From: Nepenthes gracilis
Lineage: Eukaryota > Streptophyta > Magnoliopsida > Caryophyllales > Nepenthaceae
Reading direction: 5' to 3'
Length of the DNA: 64,000 nucleotides
Assembly (NCBI GenBank): GCA_033239525.1
Contig: BSYO01000025.1
Span: forward strand, 3,630,001 to 3,694,000
Translations under genes and position numbers: made by a program
Part shown: one piece after another, positions 24,928 through 38,935 of the stretch
Layout: the number at the start of each line of letters is the position of its first letter
Numbering within the stretch: position 1 is the first letter of the stretch
The notes under the pieces: model-generated
Told to the model about the DNA's origin: nothing
What the model saw: the letters and a program-made list of their open reading frames with translations, nothing else
Database searches by the model: none

Positions 24928-25705
24928 TATTGGGTATTACCAAAAATAAAGCAGATCCAACTGATTGATATAAAGGACCTGTAAATAATAAATTTATGAA
25001 GATATATGAATTAGTAGAGTTATTAAACTCAAATCTAGATAATAAAAATCGAGTCTATATCCAAAAAAAAATAACTATATGATCAAATGTTCAAATGATT
25101 GAATTACCAAACAACCGAATGACTGAATTGCCGAATATACTCAATACCAAATATTCGAATGGTCGGAGGGTAAATTAAACTAAGTGGTTAATCTACCAAA
25201 CAGTTAAATAAATCAAAAGGTTATATTAATCGAACGATTGAGACAAGTAAGCAGTTAGTGTACTCTAAGGATAAGCATTACATTCACAGTATATTAAAAT
25301 GTTGGACTATTCAATTTTTAATCAAAATAAACACTCAAATCGTGGTTCATTATTCCTCTTTAAAAAATCCTACTAACTAGTAGCATAGTTATAAGTACGC
25401 CCACTTTTCCTAAAAATAAGAAAAAAATTTAAAAAATAAGTATAGAGTTTTAGTACTCTTATAACTTTCACAAATTATGGAGCAAAGTTTTTCATATTCT
25501 ACACTTTTACATCCTTATTTTTCTTTTTACTTTTTTTATTTTTAGAAAAAATAATTAATCTAAACCTCTGAAGATGTATTAGAAAATGAGTTCTGTTCCA
25601 TTGGATCTCTTGTTTGATATTGTGCTATGCAGGGTCCATTTTATAAAAAAATTTAATAGTTCAACTTGACTTCATTCGAACTAATATCCAAATTTGAGGT
25701 ATGCA
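24928..25705 (+). repeat. right LTR of the Tat-derived element
   Basis: 778 bp starting TATTGGGTATTACC and ending TTGAGGTATGCA. Homologous to the left LTR at 21198-21979. The outer flanks (ATTAG and TCAAT) do not form a target duplication, in keeping with age. Confidence 0.65.
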
Positions 25706-26199
25706 TCAATTAATTTATAATATTTCCAAGAAACTTTTAAATTCATATTTCATTGGAAGATAATAAAGCTTCATCTTAATTAAATGTTATAATTGTCCCT
25801 ATGATAATATAAAAAATCTTTCATTTTATCCGTAATATATGATAGGTAATTTTATTATTTATTAGATAGGAATATAACAGATTATTTAATTATATAAATA
25901 TTAGTTTTTCTTCAAAGACCAGCCCATTAATCCAATAAAATATAACAAAAAATTATTAAATTATAGTTTTAATTATTTTAAAAAATATTGAATTTGTATT
26001 ACATCATGTAGGACAATTTTAAAATTTTTACAACCTGATCACCTAATCATTTATTTAATAATAGACAACTAAAAATTGATATATTAAAATTTTAAAATAT
26101 CTGATGATTTTTGTTAAAATATTTGAATTTTAGTAGCCTATTTTGTTAAAAAAATGATCATTGACTTAAAGAAGTAACACCAATTGCTCCCCTTATAGA

Positions 26200-28045
26200 A
26201 GTAGGCACTAAACTCGTTCGACTTAATCCAGTGCGCATCGACTCTTTTCTGATCTAGAGAACATGTTACGATGAGTTAAAGTCTAGTGAACCATTTGATC
26301 ACTTATCCTGTTAGAGCATCGCGCCCATAACTTTTGTTATTACAACCATCGTATGAGCAATTAATAATATTATTATTAAAAATAAAACTTATACATAATA
26401 ATTATGACCTAATAATCAAAATTTGATTAAATATTACATACTAATACCATAAGCAAGATAATCAAACATAATTACCATAATTTTAAGAATGTACAAGTTA
26501 TCACAATTCGGTCTTAAAATTAATACTGTACCTGCTAAATTTATAAATTATTATAATAAAAATATTTGACTAAAATATTAAATTTACAATAGCAAAAAAA
26601 TAAATAATGGCATATCGGCCCGATTTCAAACTGTAAAAACTAAATATTAATCCTATACATTACAAGAATCTAAAAATAAGCCCAAAAACTCTTAAATAAA
26701 GTTTTTGATTATAATCCTCCAAGAACCCAATGCCCATTAATTTAGAAGGGTTTTAAAATATTTTAAATATGAGTATAATACTTAGTAAAATATATATGTA
26801 AGATCTATGAATATACATTGATAAAATAGACATATAAGATAGTAAATCTTGATTACATGTAAAATTTAAAATGTTTAATTCTCGATAAATATATGCTAAA
26901 TATGACTTTATATGAAAATGATTAAGATTTACAAATACATGAAATATACGTAGTGTACAAAATATAGGAAGACTAAGAAGCATGTAAAATGTATCTAAAA
27001 ATATGAAAATCGAATGATCATATCAAAAACATATGACAATATTAGAACTAGATATTGATGACTCACGTACCGATTAATCGAAAGGTAAACTTTGAAGAAC
27101 AGACTACATATTATTGATAGTCTTAGGCTAACACACTAATATTCAGGATTTATAGATTGGTCATCTATGATATCTTATAGATGGGGTCAAACTCAATTTT
27201 CTTTCACTGCCTGTGGATGATAAGCGTGTTCTTCACATTTCATATAATATACTAGAACATATTTCATATAATATAATGATTCTTATTTTATCCAAAATGA
27301 AAAATTTTATATCATATATTAGATATCCGAAACTTCTTTAAATTAAAAAATAAAATAAAATCTTTATTCCATTTTATAAAATAGAGTCCTCGTTAAATAT
27401 TTAAATAAAAATAGTATGTAAAGTCAAATGCTTAACAATTGTATTGTTTTTTTAAATCTCTCGAATATAAATATAAATATTCAAAATATCTAAATATTTG
27501 TTGAAAACAAGTAAATTTTTTAAATATTTGATAAAAATAAATAAAATATCTACATATTTGATAAAAATAAATATGCATGTAATAATATTTAAAAAGATGT
27601 CAAAATAAGCATATATATTTAAACCATAATCAAAGAAAAAATAGAAAACTTTAATAATAGACCAAATAATAGATTTTGGGTGTATTTTTTTAAACCAAAG
27701 ATTTACCATATTGATATGAAATAGCCTCTAAATCTCCTTCTTTTACCATCTCTTTCTTTCTTTTTTTCTTTTTTTTTCCTTCTATTTTTCTCTCTATTCT
27801 GTAAAAAATGATCAAAATAGAGCAATGAAACTTTAAATACTCAGACTGATGCACGAGTACCAATAAAACGAGCATTGGGTGCCAAGACTAACCGTACACA
27901 CACACAAACGCCACCCAACTTGCGCATGGGCACAACCCATTTTGTCTAAAATATGTACAAACACCCATCATATGTAATTTAGGCCCGAAGACTCCGCCTT
28001 AAACGCACATATGCAATACTCTTGCACCCTTTAGGCATCCAACCA
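26200..28045 (-). mobile_element. long LTR-like repeat, copy D (minus orientation, approximate ends)
   Basis: Read on the minus strand, GC-richer sequence with GTGCCCATGCGCAAG is followed by GAGTATTTAAAG (TATA-like). Next come a long purine run (complement of 27721-27795), a GGTAAATCTTTGG stretch and about 1.3 kb of AT-rich sequence. The part around 27600-27710 aligns closely with the copy at 43560-43680 (GGTCTATTATTAAAGTTTTC and ATATATGCTTATTTTGAC in this copy). The layout fits the long LTRs of Del/Tekay-type Ty3 elements. No protein domain lies next to it. Confidence 0.5.
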
Positions 28046-28955
28046 CATTTCAAAACTTAATTTTTCTTAAAATTAAATTATGTAATTATTTTTTTACATT
28101 TATCCAATATATAATATATACGATGTTATAAATATAAATTAAAAATTCAAGTGTGATATTTATGACTTATTGGTGTTTGAGCCCGTGGTGGCCTTCTAGG
28201 GCAAGAGTGAGTTCATATCTTTCCTGTTAACCCAAGCCTTTAGATCTTTAAGAACTTGGAATAAGAATAGACCTACAAAATCAAATTACATCATCCTAGG
28301 TAAAAAAATTATAATTTTAGATATTCATAATTAAAACTAGTTTAATTTAGGCTGATCTATAAATATTTTTTATTTTTAAAAGTATTTTTATTTAAAATTT
28401 ATATCTTTATAAAAAATACCTAAATATATAACCTATCTGAATAAATCAAGAGAAAAGAGTATTACGTAAAAACATTCTAAATAGACAATACTTATATGAA
28501 ATATATATTACTCACACGGGAATATGGTATATTAAATTTTTTTATAAAAAAAACTTAATTTAGACTGGTCATTTTATACGTGATATGTCCGATCCAAAAA
28601 TTCATTGTGTTTAATTTTATAGTTTAATTTTTTATAATATTTTTATATTTTAATCATATATTATAAAAATTTTAGATCAAATTAATCAGAATGATCAAAT
28701 GGTCTGAATGTGGTTAAGTTTAAGAAGGTGTGCTCTATTTATTTATTTATTTTATTCAAAGTCTATAAATTCCCACCCGCAAGAAGAACTTTCTATTGGC
28801 AGGAGACTGACCCAATTTGGAGTCCATCACATTTTGGGTCATGGACCCACATTTTGTCAGGCCCAAGCCCATTTTTCAAGCCATATAGTTTTAGACAATA
28901 ATTGAAAAAAAAATCTCAAAATTTTATAGATCAATTTAATACATATTAAAAAATA
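28046..28955. other. AT-rich spacer
   Basis: Nothing beyond AT-rich sequence and one GC-richer patch (28770-28890) with no convincing coding signal. Its short open frames overlap in several frames, as chance ORFs do. Confidence 0.4.
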
Positions 28956-29041
28956 AGTCGTAATTAATTTAAATATTGTGATTTGAGTTTACTAAATCAG
29001 TCGTAATTAATTTAAATATTGTGATTTGAGTTTACTAAATC
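28956..29041. repeat. perfect 43-bp tandem duplication
   Basis: Two identical 43-bp units (28956-28998 and 28999-29041) beginning AGTCGTAATTAATTT. No mismatch between units, so the duplication is recent or an assembly effect. Confidence 0.9.
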
Positions 29042-29389
29042 GATTTAAATAGTATATATAATCCAAATTGTTAATATCCTTTTTAATTTGGTTTGAATAT
29101 TTCATTTAATTTATAATATTGAATATTGTCTGAAAAATTATTTGTTTACTATTATATATCACATACGAAATCAAATTGATAAGAAATAATATTAACATAG
29201 TTAGATATATTAAATGTATTTCAAAATAATATAATAAATGAAGCTTAGAATAATAAAAAAACTAAATAATATTATAATTCAAAAATTAATAATCAAAAAT
29301 TATTTTAATATCAAATTTAAATTTGATCCATAATATTTTAGTTTCTCTGTAAATGATACAAATAATCAAATATTATATTAGAATAAAAA

Positions 29390-29413
29390 ATAATATATAT
29401 ATATATATATTAT
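29390..29413. repeat. (TA)n microsatellite
   Basis: Run of alternating AT directly beside the LTR that starts at 29414, which obscures any target duplication there. Confidence 0.8.
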
Positions 29414-30418
29414 TGATGCGTACCTGGATTCAATTTCAAACAGATTCAGATCCACTTGATCGTTTAGATCCAGCTTCGTTCACCGAATTTGAACCCTACA
29501 CACCACTACAACAAACAAGAGGTCGGGTATCGACGGGATGTCATCCCACCGAAAATACTCCGACACTCAAGTCGGCAACAAGCCTTGAAATTATAAGAAG
29601 GTAAATTGAAATGTAAATTAAGATAGAGAGTGAGATTGAGGTCGATGGGAGTGTTGACTTTTAGATGTAATAGACGTTCCCGTGACTCGTTGAGAGTATG
29701 GTTTCCCAACTCAATATTTTACAGGGAACAAGTGGGAAGTTATATTCTGAAAGCGTGGAAGCTTAAAAGGACGAATCTCGGGGAGTGGGCGAAGTCCCTG
29801 GAATCTAAGGGCTTGGAGTGGGATTACCGAAGTAAGCGATTGCTTGTTTAGGGATGAGCGTTAGTATGCTCAAGGATTCCTCCGTAGTAGTACTGTGTTA
29901 TCTTTTGTTCGCTTCTGTGTTCGTGCCCCTCCAGAGTGAAAACTCTGTAGGGTTATATAGACGGTGGGAAGGGCGACCTTTCTTGGTCAAGAAGGCGTAA
30001 TCCCTGCCTCGTGTTGGACGACCTTCCTTAAGTAGGAAAGCTTGATTGGTGCATCTGCTGGGATGATTTTCTTTCTGAGCAGGTAACAGGTTTACAGATT
30101 ATTTGCATTCATTCTATGTTTTTGTTACTGTTAGGGTCCATTGTAGGCAGGAAGAGAGAATCCGACGCCTTCCTTATGGGAAGGGTGTTGAATCTGTTGA
30201 TACCTTCTTTAAAGAAGATTGACTTCAAGGAAGGCGTGAAATCGGAGAAAAGGACCGTTACTTGTTGTGTACAGAAACATCCGTCAAATTGTGCCTGACC
30301 CATATTAAGTTTTTATCTTTTTACGGCCTACTTCTACAGTACTTCCGGTCAACAGAAATGTTGATTGTCTTGAGGGAGCGCGTTGGCCGCCTAGTCGGTG
30401 CTCGTTGACCGTCTAACA
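29414..30418 (-). mobile_element. solo Tat-like LTR (about 1.0 kb, minus orientation)
   Basis: On the minus strand the block starts TGTTAGACGGTCAACG and ends CAGGTACGCATCA. It contains a TATA-like CTATATAACCCTAC near 29955 and the Tat-type stretch GACTTGAGTGTCGGAG (complement of 29556-29571). There is no primer-binding site after the end and no internal domain on either side. The flanks (ATTAT and CATAT) match at 3 of 5. It is GC-richer than its surroundings, so it may be a younger copy. Open frames inside it are chance. Confidence 0.7.
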
Positions 30419-33400
30419 CATATCTGGACTTTTCTAAATTTTCGGCCGTTTTTTTTATTGGACCCACCTACTAAAAGCCTACCAATCAATTATGAGATAT
30501 ATTTCTTCAAAAATTTCAACGTCATCTAAAATTTTTATGATATTATAGAAATTTAATTAAAATACAACCTATTGTCATAATAAATAAAAGCTTTTAATAT
30601 TTTAGATAATAATTAATTTTTAAAAGGGTCAAGTTATTGTAACTACTAATAAAAAATATCATAAATATGGTAAAATTGTATATGACAAATATATCTTTAT
30701 ATATGTGTGTGTGCGTTATTTAGTTTTTAGAATTATTAAATTTAATTTATTGAAATTAAGATTTGATAAAATTCTAAATAGGTATCAAATAATTGTTACT
30801 ATAATTTGGAAAAAGTAATTTTTTTATTTTTTAGACTATTATATTAAAAAAATTCATAATTGAAATTTAAATAAGAAATAATATTATCCAAATATTTATT
30901 TTTATCATTTTTAAATGTTAATTTTAATATTTAACAAATATAAATATTATAAAAAAATTTAAAAATATAACTGTTATAAATATTTTTTATTTTTAAATTT
31001 TTTATTAAATTTTAATTCAATAATGTTATTAAAAATTTTATTTTAAAAATAAATAAAATCCTCAATTTTCGTAACTAATCACCAACTTAAACCTAATTAT
31101 GGTTCACAAAAAAACACAATAGAGCTAGTACGGAATGATCCAAGGGAGCACATTGTTCTATTTGTGTCCTGACGATGCTGACCGTCCGATGTACGAGATC
31201 CCCTTGATGGAGACGAAACACATCAGAAAAGGTCTCCGTGGGCCCATCAATTAGTCCTTCACGACACAAAATATATTAATTTATTTTTTAAATTAAAATT
31301 ATATAATATTAATTGAATAATTATATTACTTTATTTTTATAAAATAAAATTATTTAAAATTTTTTAATTTTAACTATTAAATATTAATCAAATAATTAAT
31401 ATTAAAAAGGGTTAAATTAATCTATTTTTTAAATAATTTAAAATCCGAATCCTAAATTTTTTCAATTAACTTCTTATTAAAATAAAAAATCTCAGTTAAT
31501 ATTTTCATAAGTTTATTTAAAAAATAAAATATATATCAAATAAAATTTTAATAAAAATAAATAAATCAACAATTCTCTTAGTTGACTTATTTACTTCAGT
31601 AATCTACAACTTTGCTTTAATTTCACTAATAAAATATTATTTTTAAAAAGTATTTTTGTAATTAAAATATCCAATCATAATTAAAAATTTATTTTTTCAA
31701 AAAAAATTATTTTATCTAATATAATGATTTAAAATAATATTAAAAAAAATAAAAAATATATATATATAATAAATTTATTTCTCAACCTTAATTTTACAGT
31801 TTATTTTACGTTAAACCTAAAATTATTTAAATTATGGTTGAAAAACATGTATATATTTATCAAATTTTAATTAATTAAAAAATATAATTATAATTCCAAA
31901 AAAATTATAAAAATAAATAATTTTATCAAAACATATATATATATATATATATAATGAAAAGCTTCTTTTATAACGGCATTATTGGAACATGTCAGCCACT
32001 CATTCTCTACCGTACACGTGCAAGGCTATTATTGGTAATGATGGGGCCCAATTTAATTAAAAAAAATGATGGGGCCCCATAATCAATTTCGTATAGAGTA
32101 AGGACACGTGTCTTCATTTTTTGTATTTACTGCGATACAGATAATTATCGTTATGCCCCCACGGCGGTGGGCCCTTCCAATCGTCCTCTTCATATATGAA
32201 CAGTGGAAAATGAGGATGCTTTATTGGCATATTTTCTATAAATACTAAAAATTATACTCTAAATATTTTTTTTTATTTTTTATATTTAAATTTAACATTT
32301 AATTGATATTAATATTTAAAAAATTATTTTTTAAAAAAATATATAATAAAATATTTATAATTAGATATAAATTTAAAAATAAGAAGAGAAAAAGTTAGGT
32401 CTAAAACATCTGAACACGTCATAATATCTCTCATTACAGTAGTAGGATAGGGATGATAAGACAGGATAGCTACAAAGATGTACTCTCATGGCTTAGATTC
32501 GAATCAACTGACATGATTTGAATCAACTATACAAAAGATTTAAATTATAAATAATTTTTATAAATTTATAGTAAATAAAATAATTATCATAAATATCAAA
32601 CTTCTTAAAATATGAGATAATAATATTAAAACTCTTAGAAATATAATCTCAACAAAATCTCTAAAATAATAATAAAATAATAAAAAAAGTCTCATAATCT
32701 CTCATCATAAAATTTTTAAGCTCCAAGACTGCCTATACATAGGGTTAATAAAATGCAATGATAAACCAAATGATTAGTAGCTTAATAAAATTAGCAATAT
32801 TGGAATACAATAAGATATATCAGATAATAATATTAATTATATATAAAATTAATAATAAATGTGATATACTGATATTTATTCAAGGCTTAATATCACGTAA
32901 TAATCACAACTCATAATACACAAGACAACTGAATATTAAGAATATAATTAGGATTCCACCAAATCTGAATATTAATAAGAATATAGGTTTATCATATCTA
33001 TCTTAATAAATGTTTAAATTATATGAGATATTACAATAATCTTCTTAAATCTTATATTTATTTGCAAACCAACGATTATGTGCGCACCATAGCAATTGGG
33101 TAAAATTCACTATGTATTAATACTCATAAGTTTGATAAGCGCACAATTATACGGTTGTCTTATGATATCTTGTTAGCTGTAAACTACAAATATCAAATTC
33201 AATTTAGACTAACAATATTCTCGTTACTCCCTTAAGATAAATGTAGAATATGTTATGTATGTAATTCTGTGGTTTAATTGGGATCCATATCCAAACAAGA
33301 TATTAAATACTCAATCTCAATTACATAACAAATTAAACATTTATCACTACAATGTCTATTGATATATCAACATATATTATTCATAGGAGTGCAAGTATCT

Positions 33401-33859
33401 CTTGAAATGACTTTAACCCTTCATGATATGAAAATCAATGTAGGATAATTATAGACAATATTATCGTACTGTAAGTTCTATATTCCTTGACACAATGATA
33501 TCTTCATATAATTTTTTATTTATATATGACAAAGAAAGGTACATATATAAATTAAATTAATGCCAAAAAATAACTACCGAAAATATCAACAATAATTTAG
33601 CCACATAAATCTAAAATCAGAAATGGATCATTGTGGCAGTAACTTTAGCATGAATACAAAGACCAAATCAACTACATAAGAATCAGGTAGAGATGACAGA
33701 TAACCAAATAAAAATGTGAAAATTAGAGACTTCTTGGATACACTAGAGAAAAAAAAAAAAGAAAGCCAATGCATTCATGTAATATTCTGTTTTTATTTGA
33801 TTTAATTTAATATTATTTATTATTTTTGATAAATTAGATATATCAAAAATAATTTATAA
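30419..33859. other. 3.4 kb of AT-rich sequence without genes
   Basis: Mostly low-complexity AT with (TA)n near 31745 and 31930. Two GC-richer patches (31100-31270 and 31970-32220) carry ACACGTG motifs but no open frame. They may be unrecognised MITEs or LTR pieces. Nothing else can be supported. Confidence 0.5.
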
Positions 33860-35775
33860 TGTGAATTCTTGAAGGAATTCAGAACAGACAGGTTGGTGCC
33901 TGAGATATACCCGACACGTATTTGAGTATTGAAAATAGTGCGGTCACGCTCGAGGGGCTCCTGAGATAGTGCTCGAGCATCGTTGGCTATGGGGGCTCCG
34001 CGCAAGGCGCTCTCGTGCGCTAATGGCCTATTTAAGGTATAGCGTGTCATTGTTCAGCCATTTTGCACTTGAAAAAAAGAGAATGAGATAAAGAGGAGGA
34101 AAAAGAGTAGAGAGGAAGAAGAGAAGTGATAATTCAAAACAGTATTTTATCAGATTTGCTTAGATGGGGCCTGAGGTAAGTATTCTCATACTCTATCATT
34201 AGTTAATTTTTGTATATGATAAATTTTACTTACATTTGGAAATTTTAATACATACGCATGTTATTTTATTCACCTTAATTGTTTTCCTTGTGCATGCATG
34301 TCTTATTTACTGATTATTTTGAAATTTTATTTGGATTTTGCCACTATTTGAAGGTTTTGTTTGTTTTATGAAAAAATAGGTAAATATTTAAAATATTATA
34401 TTTATATATTAGTATATTTATACAAAAAAGTTAAAAAAAACTACATATGGCAGTACATATAATATCCATATATTGTTGCCTGGGGTTTAGTCTCTATTTT
34501 TATGATTTGATTCGATATGTGATCCTTTTCAGATAAAAAAAATTTTGTGAGCTTCCTAAGTGGAAGTTTTAACTCCCTTTTTCGTTGACAAAAAAATGCT
34601 TTGTGATGTATGTTGTAGAGATTCTCCCCGTTCATACTTTATGAAAATCATCGTCAGGTAATTGAATAAAACTAATATGTTGAAACATTCTAATATATCA
34701 TATAGACTTGAGGACTATACCCAACTTCGCGGCTGACAAAACATAGCAGCTTTGTTCTTTGTCTGTAGGAGATAGCATGTGGACAGTCCTACCCATGGGT
34801 TTAAATAGTAGCTGATATGGTTCAAGTCTACCGGGAGTATATGTAACTATTCATCAAATTAGTTTCTTGGTTTTTGGTTCTTTGATTTATATTTATTTTG
34901 GATTTTAATATATTTTCTATATTAATTTGTATTGAGATTTCGTTTGAGATTCGTAAGTTTTACCCACAAATAGAATTTGATCAGTCTCATACATTTGAAC
35001 ATGCGATTTTGTTTTAAATTATATAATTTTGATCCTAATTATATTTCATTCAAAATATGCTCCGTTTGAACTATATTATGATTTGGATTATGTCATTTCA
35101 TTTCGGATTATATTTCATTCAGAATAGATCCCGATGGAATTATATTTCTATCGGATTATACATTGAGTACAAGATTACCTTGGGACTTTCACTGTCAGGC
35201 ATTTAGCTTTGCGATTTACGCATTTTGAATGTATTTATTAACATTATTCCTAATTTTAAACATTATTATTTATTATATTTTATAGATATTTACTGTATCT
35301 TTGACTAATTTTTATTTCTTTATTTCTTTAGATTAGTGGGCTTGGATACATTGTAAGAGTTTATACGTAATTTCATTACGGTCTCATTCAAATTTGGTGA
35401 GTTTTAGTTTCATTTTTGGATTAAAAATATATTAGATGTATTTTAATATTGAGATTGGCCATATGCAGACCTATGGATGTATGTAGAATCATTCGATTAT
35501 TGTGTATACTGGATTTGTATATGGGTTTGTTTGTCCCTCCTTTACAACATGTGGAGTAGGTCATATATTATATTGTTTGGATAGGCTATCCAATGGGATC
35601 CCATGACTAATTTTGTGTTTTGATTTATTATTATTAAATATTGAGGTCATATGGTTTGTTGTCAGGTTACGTCCCAAATTGAGATTTGTTTCAGTCTATG
35701 ATAATTTGTATTGGAATTTTTAGTTTTTGTAAACTGTAATTAATTATATTTATTTGGGTTCGGATTTGTGACAAT
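33860..35775 (+). mobile_element. long LTR-like repeat, copy A
   Basis: Starts TGTGAATTCTTG and closes near GGTTCGGATTTGTGACA. The order is a GC-rich upstream part with GTGCTCGAGCATCG and GGCGCTCTCGTGCGC, then GCCTATTTAAGG (TATA-like at about 34028). A purine-rich run follows (34072-34128), then CCTGAGGTAAGTATTC, a plausible splice donor, then 1.5 kb of AT-rich sequence. The AT-rich part shares TAAATATTT...TACAAAAAAGTT with copy B at 40080. The layout matches long Del/Tekay-type LTRs. Ends are estimates; no target duplication seen. Confidence 0.5.
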
Positions 35776-37470
35776 TCATATGACTTTCACTTCCGCTCCT
35801 GATAATTCATGAATATTTAGTTTCGCTATCGCTTTTATTTGTAAAAAAAAAAAATAAGTATTACTAGATTTGGAGGAATCAGTTACACAAGATAGAGTTT
35901 TGATTATGGGTGGAGAGAAATCTCAGCCTTGTTGAAGAAGATCCAAAGCTAACTTTCATATACTTGTAATATGTCACAATTATATTCTTAGATCTTTAAT
36001 ATGAGTTTGGTATAACATGCTTCTTAATCTATATCAAAAGCTACTTTTAATAGATGTGAATATCTATAAGCTTTAAGGGGATAAATCCTAATGTAATTGA
36101 AAATATACTTCATTATAATTTCATATTACTATTTTAAACATGGAGGAAAGAAAAAAAAAAGACAAATATAAAAATATAGAATAAATAATAATAAATATTT
36201 TAAAATATTTTTATTATCGAAAGATATAATATTAAATCAAGTGAAATGATACAAATAAATTTATATAGCCGACTTAATCAAAATAATTTTTTTTTTTTAT
36301 TGTTGTTGATTTCATGCTAGCTTAAGCTATTAAAATAATCTCATTACAATAGATTATACCACTAACAATGGTCATAGATGAAAGTTTCAACCCTATCTAG
36401 CTTGGGTTTGTGTGTTGTTGTGAAAGGGTGAATTGAAACTTTGACAAATATAAAGTCTAGAACAAAAATAATGCAAAATAATAGCCAAATTTTTTAAATT
36501 CTTGAGAAAGTGAAATAACAAGAGACAATGACAAAATTGAAATTGAGGAACATAGGAATTATGTTGAAACTCTTATAACCAAAGGGTAAAATTTACTTTT
36601 AATATGAGCGAATTGATTATGATAAAAACCTTTAAAAAATGCCTCCAATTTACAATAAGTATGGCAAATTGAGCAAATACTACAATAAGAGAAAATAAAA
36701 GAAAATCACTGATATAAATGCTCTAAAACAATAGTAGATTATGTACCCAAGATAAATTAGAAAAAAAAATAGATTAAGAAATGACTCAAAATCTTTTCAT
36801 TCTCTTCTTTCATCTCCCTTAAATTGTTGCTCCTTCCGTGCCATTAGATAACTTACAATCCTGACACGAAAACATATCTAAAGCTATGTTAAAATAAACA
36901 TTAGCTGTTGACATTTTTACACTGGAAGTTGATATTTAAACACGATAAAAAAAAAAACCTTTCCTGAACAGATTCCACATATGTACACCCTTAATGCATG
37001 CATTAGGCATACTCCTCCTAGTTTCATGCTCGTGTGCTATTTTATGCAGAAATCAGACGTACCCGTATTGTTTTCCAAACACGTGTACCTTTCATGAGTG
37101 TATCAGGCATAGATTTTTCTATTTTCAAGCATACTTGTCCATTGTTTATGTGTGTCATGTGTGTCTCATATCCAAAATTGAAAAAATATACATAAAGGGT
37201 ATATGGCTCGTAATGAAATGACTTCGTCTAACATATATTAGTTGTGGTGGTGGTTATTCTTAAAAGCATCATGTTTTAATTTTGATGCCTTAATGGAAAG
37301 CTACGAGACACGTTTAGGGTCACAATGATTGCAATTAGAACTGTAAAAGTTTTGACAATTAGAATACATTTTGATCGTTATTAGAATTATGGTGCTCGTC
37401 GGCTATAGGTGAACTAATCAGATTAATCAATTAAAAGTAGATTTAGTCATTATCAAAGACATCAGGACTC
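35776..37470. other. AT-rich stretch, possible further LTR fragment
   Basis: 36800-37240 has a pyrimidine-rich segment followed by GC-richer sequence with GCATTAGGCAT and GTATCAGGCAT. This could be a minus-oriented LTR U3, but no ends or related copy were established. The rest is low complexity. Confidence 0.3.
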
Positions 37471-38196
37471 TGTTGAGATTTGTTCAAAATACGCATACTC
37501 CGATGTAGCAGAATAAAACCCAAATCCCCTATCAAACGTTAGCCACTAAACTCGTGAATATAAAAAATACAATAATATATAACGTCTTTAACGTGAAAAA
37601 TCATTTTCAATCAAAAAAAAATTATAAAATATATTCTAAATAAATATACTATAATAATAGTACTAGTTATAAATAATTTCATCTAAAATCCTTTCATTAT
37701 AATCTCAATTGAAGAATAGTTGATTATAACCCTCTCAACACACTTAACAACTCATAAGAGAAAATAAAATGAGAAATAACCGTAACCAAATAAAATACGC
37801 CTAAAAATCACTTCTAAAATAACGTATCCAACCTCAATAAATAACAAAACTAAAATCAGATTTCAACCAAATGACGAACAACTTTCTCTTCTTTCTTTCT
37901 TTTCTCTCTCTTATACGATGCCCATCAGGCCCTCTTCAAGATTGAGTGCCACTAGAATCGACGTACGAGCGCCCTCGGGCACCCCCATTTTCGAATCAAC
38001 GTTTATGAGTATAGCAAGTGCCTGCTGTGCACCATTTTATTAACCTTCGACCGATTATCTACTAATCCTCGTATAAATATTGCACAACCCTTTAGATCAT
38101 TTATTACCTTGGTTGACCATCAATAGACTTTCGATTGACCTTCGCTTGAATATTGCGTGACATTTTAATAATTATCCATTTATTATAATACCCACA
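37471..38196 (-). mobile_element. solo copia-type LTR (minus orientation)
   Basis: The + strand starts TGTTGAGATTTG and ends ATAATACCCACA. Read on the minus strand it has a GC-richer U3 with GCCCGAGGGCGCTCG, then ATCGTATAAGAGAG, a purine run (complement of 37883-37912) and a terminal part with TTTTTCACGTTAAAGACG. That last piece resembles TTCTTCACGTAAAAATCG in the copia LTR at 46798-47516. No primer-binding site or coding part is adjacent. No target duplication was identified. Confidence 0.6.
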
Positions 38197-38935
38197 ATAA
38201 AGTAATCAAAATCGAACAGATTGCCCTCCACTCTTCCTTGTTGAATATATATGTATATCACATTATTAGTGGTTAATTTTTAAAGACTTATTTGGTTCTA
38301 TAATAAGTGTGCTTTTTTTTGTTTCTTTTTTTTTTTTGTTATTAATCTCTTGAATTTTTAATATAGAAAACTTTGAATGATAGAAAAAAAACAGTTAAAA
38401 TATATTTTTTAATGTTTAATTTACAGAGAAGTTAATAAAGAAAAATATGATAAAAATTGCAAAAAATTATAGTATTAAATGTACGTGATATTTTTCCTTA
38501 TTTTTTCTACTAACAGCCAAATAAATAAAATTTTTTTATTATAAAATTATTTTTCCTCAATGTTTTTTTTTTTGGGATCAATTTCCAAACAAATAAAAAA
38601 ATATTTTTTTCACATATCTTCATTTTTTATTTTTTAATTAATTTTTCTAAAATGAATCAGACTCTAAACAAGCTAAGCCTTGGCATAATTTACCAAAGAT
38701 GGCCCATAATACGTACGGACTTTGACCACGATGTAAGACAAAATAATTGGCATGGGCACCCCAATTTGACCCCACATATCAAATTATTCCTGACGCCTCT
38801 CAAACAGTGATAAATCTCGTTTGTGTGGCTACTACAATAGCCCCTTTCTTTATTAACTGCGACAGCCATATCAGTATCGAATAATTAATATACTCACTTT
38901 AAACCCAACAAAAATAAATATTATTTGTTGGGTAT
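38197..38935. other. AT-rich spacer
   Basis: No coding potential or repeat structure recognised. Confidence 0.4.

Larger units (their letters stand above)
21198..25705 (+). mobile_element. short Tat-derived LTR element lacking gag and pol
   Basis: Two related LTRs frame about 2.95 kb of internal sequence. They share landmarks in order: CCRACYGATTGATATAA, TCTAGATAATAAAAATC, CTCTAAGGATAAG, a TCACAAATTATGRAGC stretch and TTGACTTCATTC. By eye, LTR identity is only about 70%, so the insertion is old. Sequence after the left LTR (TTGTTAGTACCATC) resembles a decayed Tat primer-binding site of the TTGGCGCCGTCTG type. The interior has no recognisable gag, protease, RT or integrase, but does carry a minus-strand remnant of the same antisense ORF as the element at 1-5430. 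It is best read as an internally deleted Tat element. Confidence 0.65.

Noticed and set aside
29353..30303. Several 60-85-codon ORFs on both strands
   Set aside because: All inside the solo LTR at 29414-30418, with no recognisable motif.
31970..32220. GC-richer patch with ACACGTG boxes, considered as a promoter
   Set aside because: No open frame or exon-like sequence follows within 1.5 kb on either strand, so a gene promoter cannot be supported.
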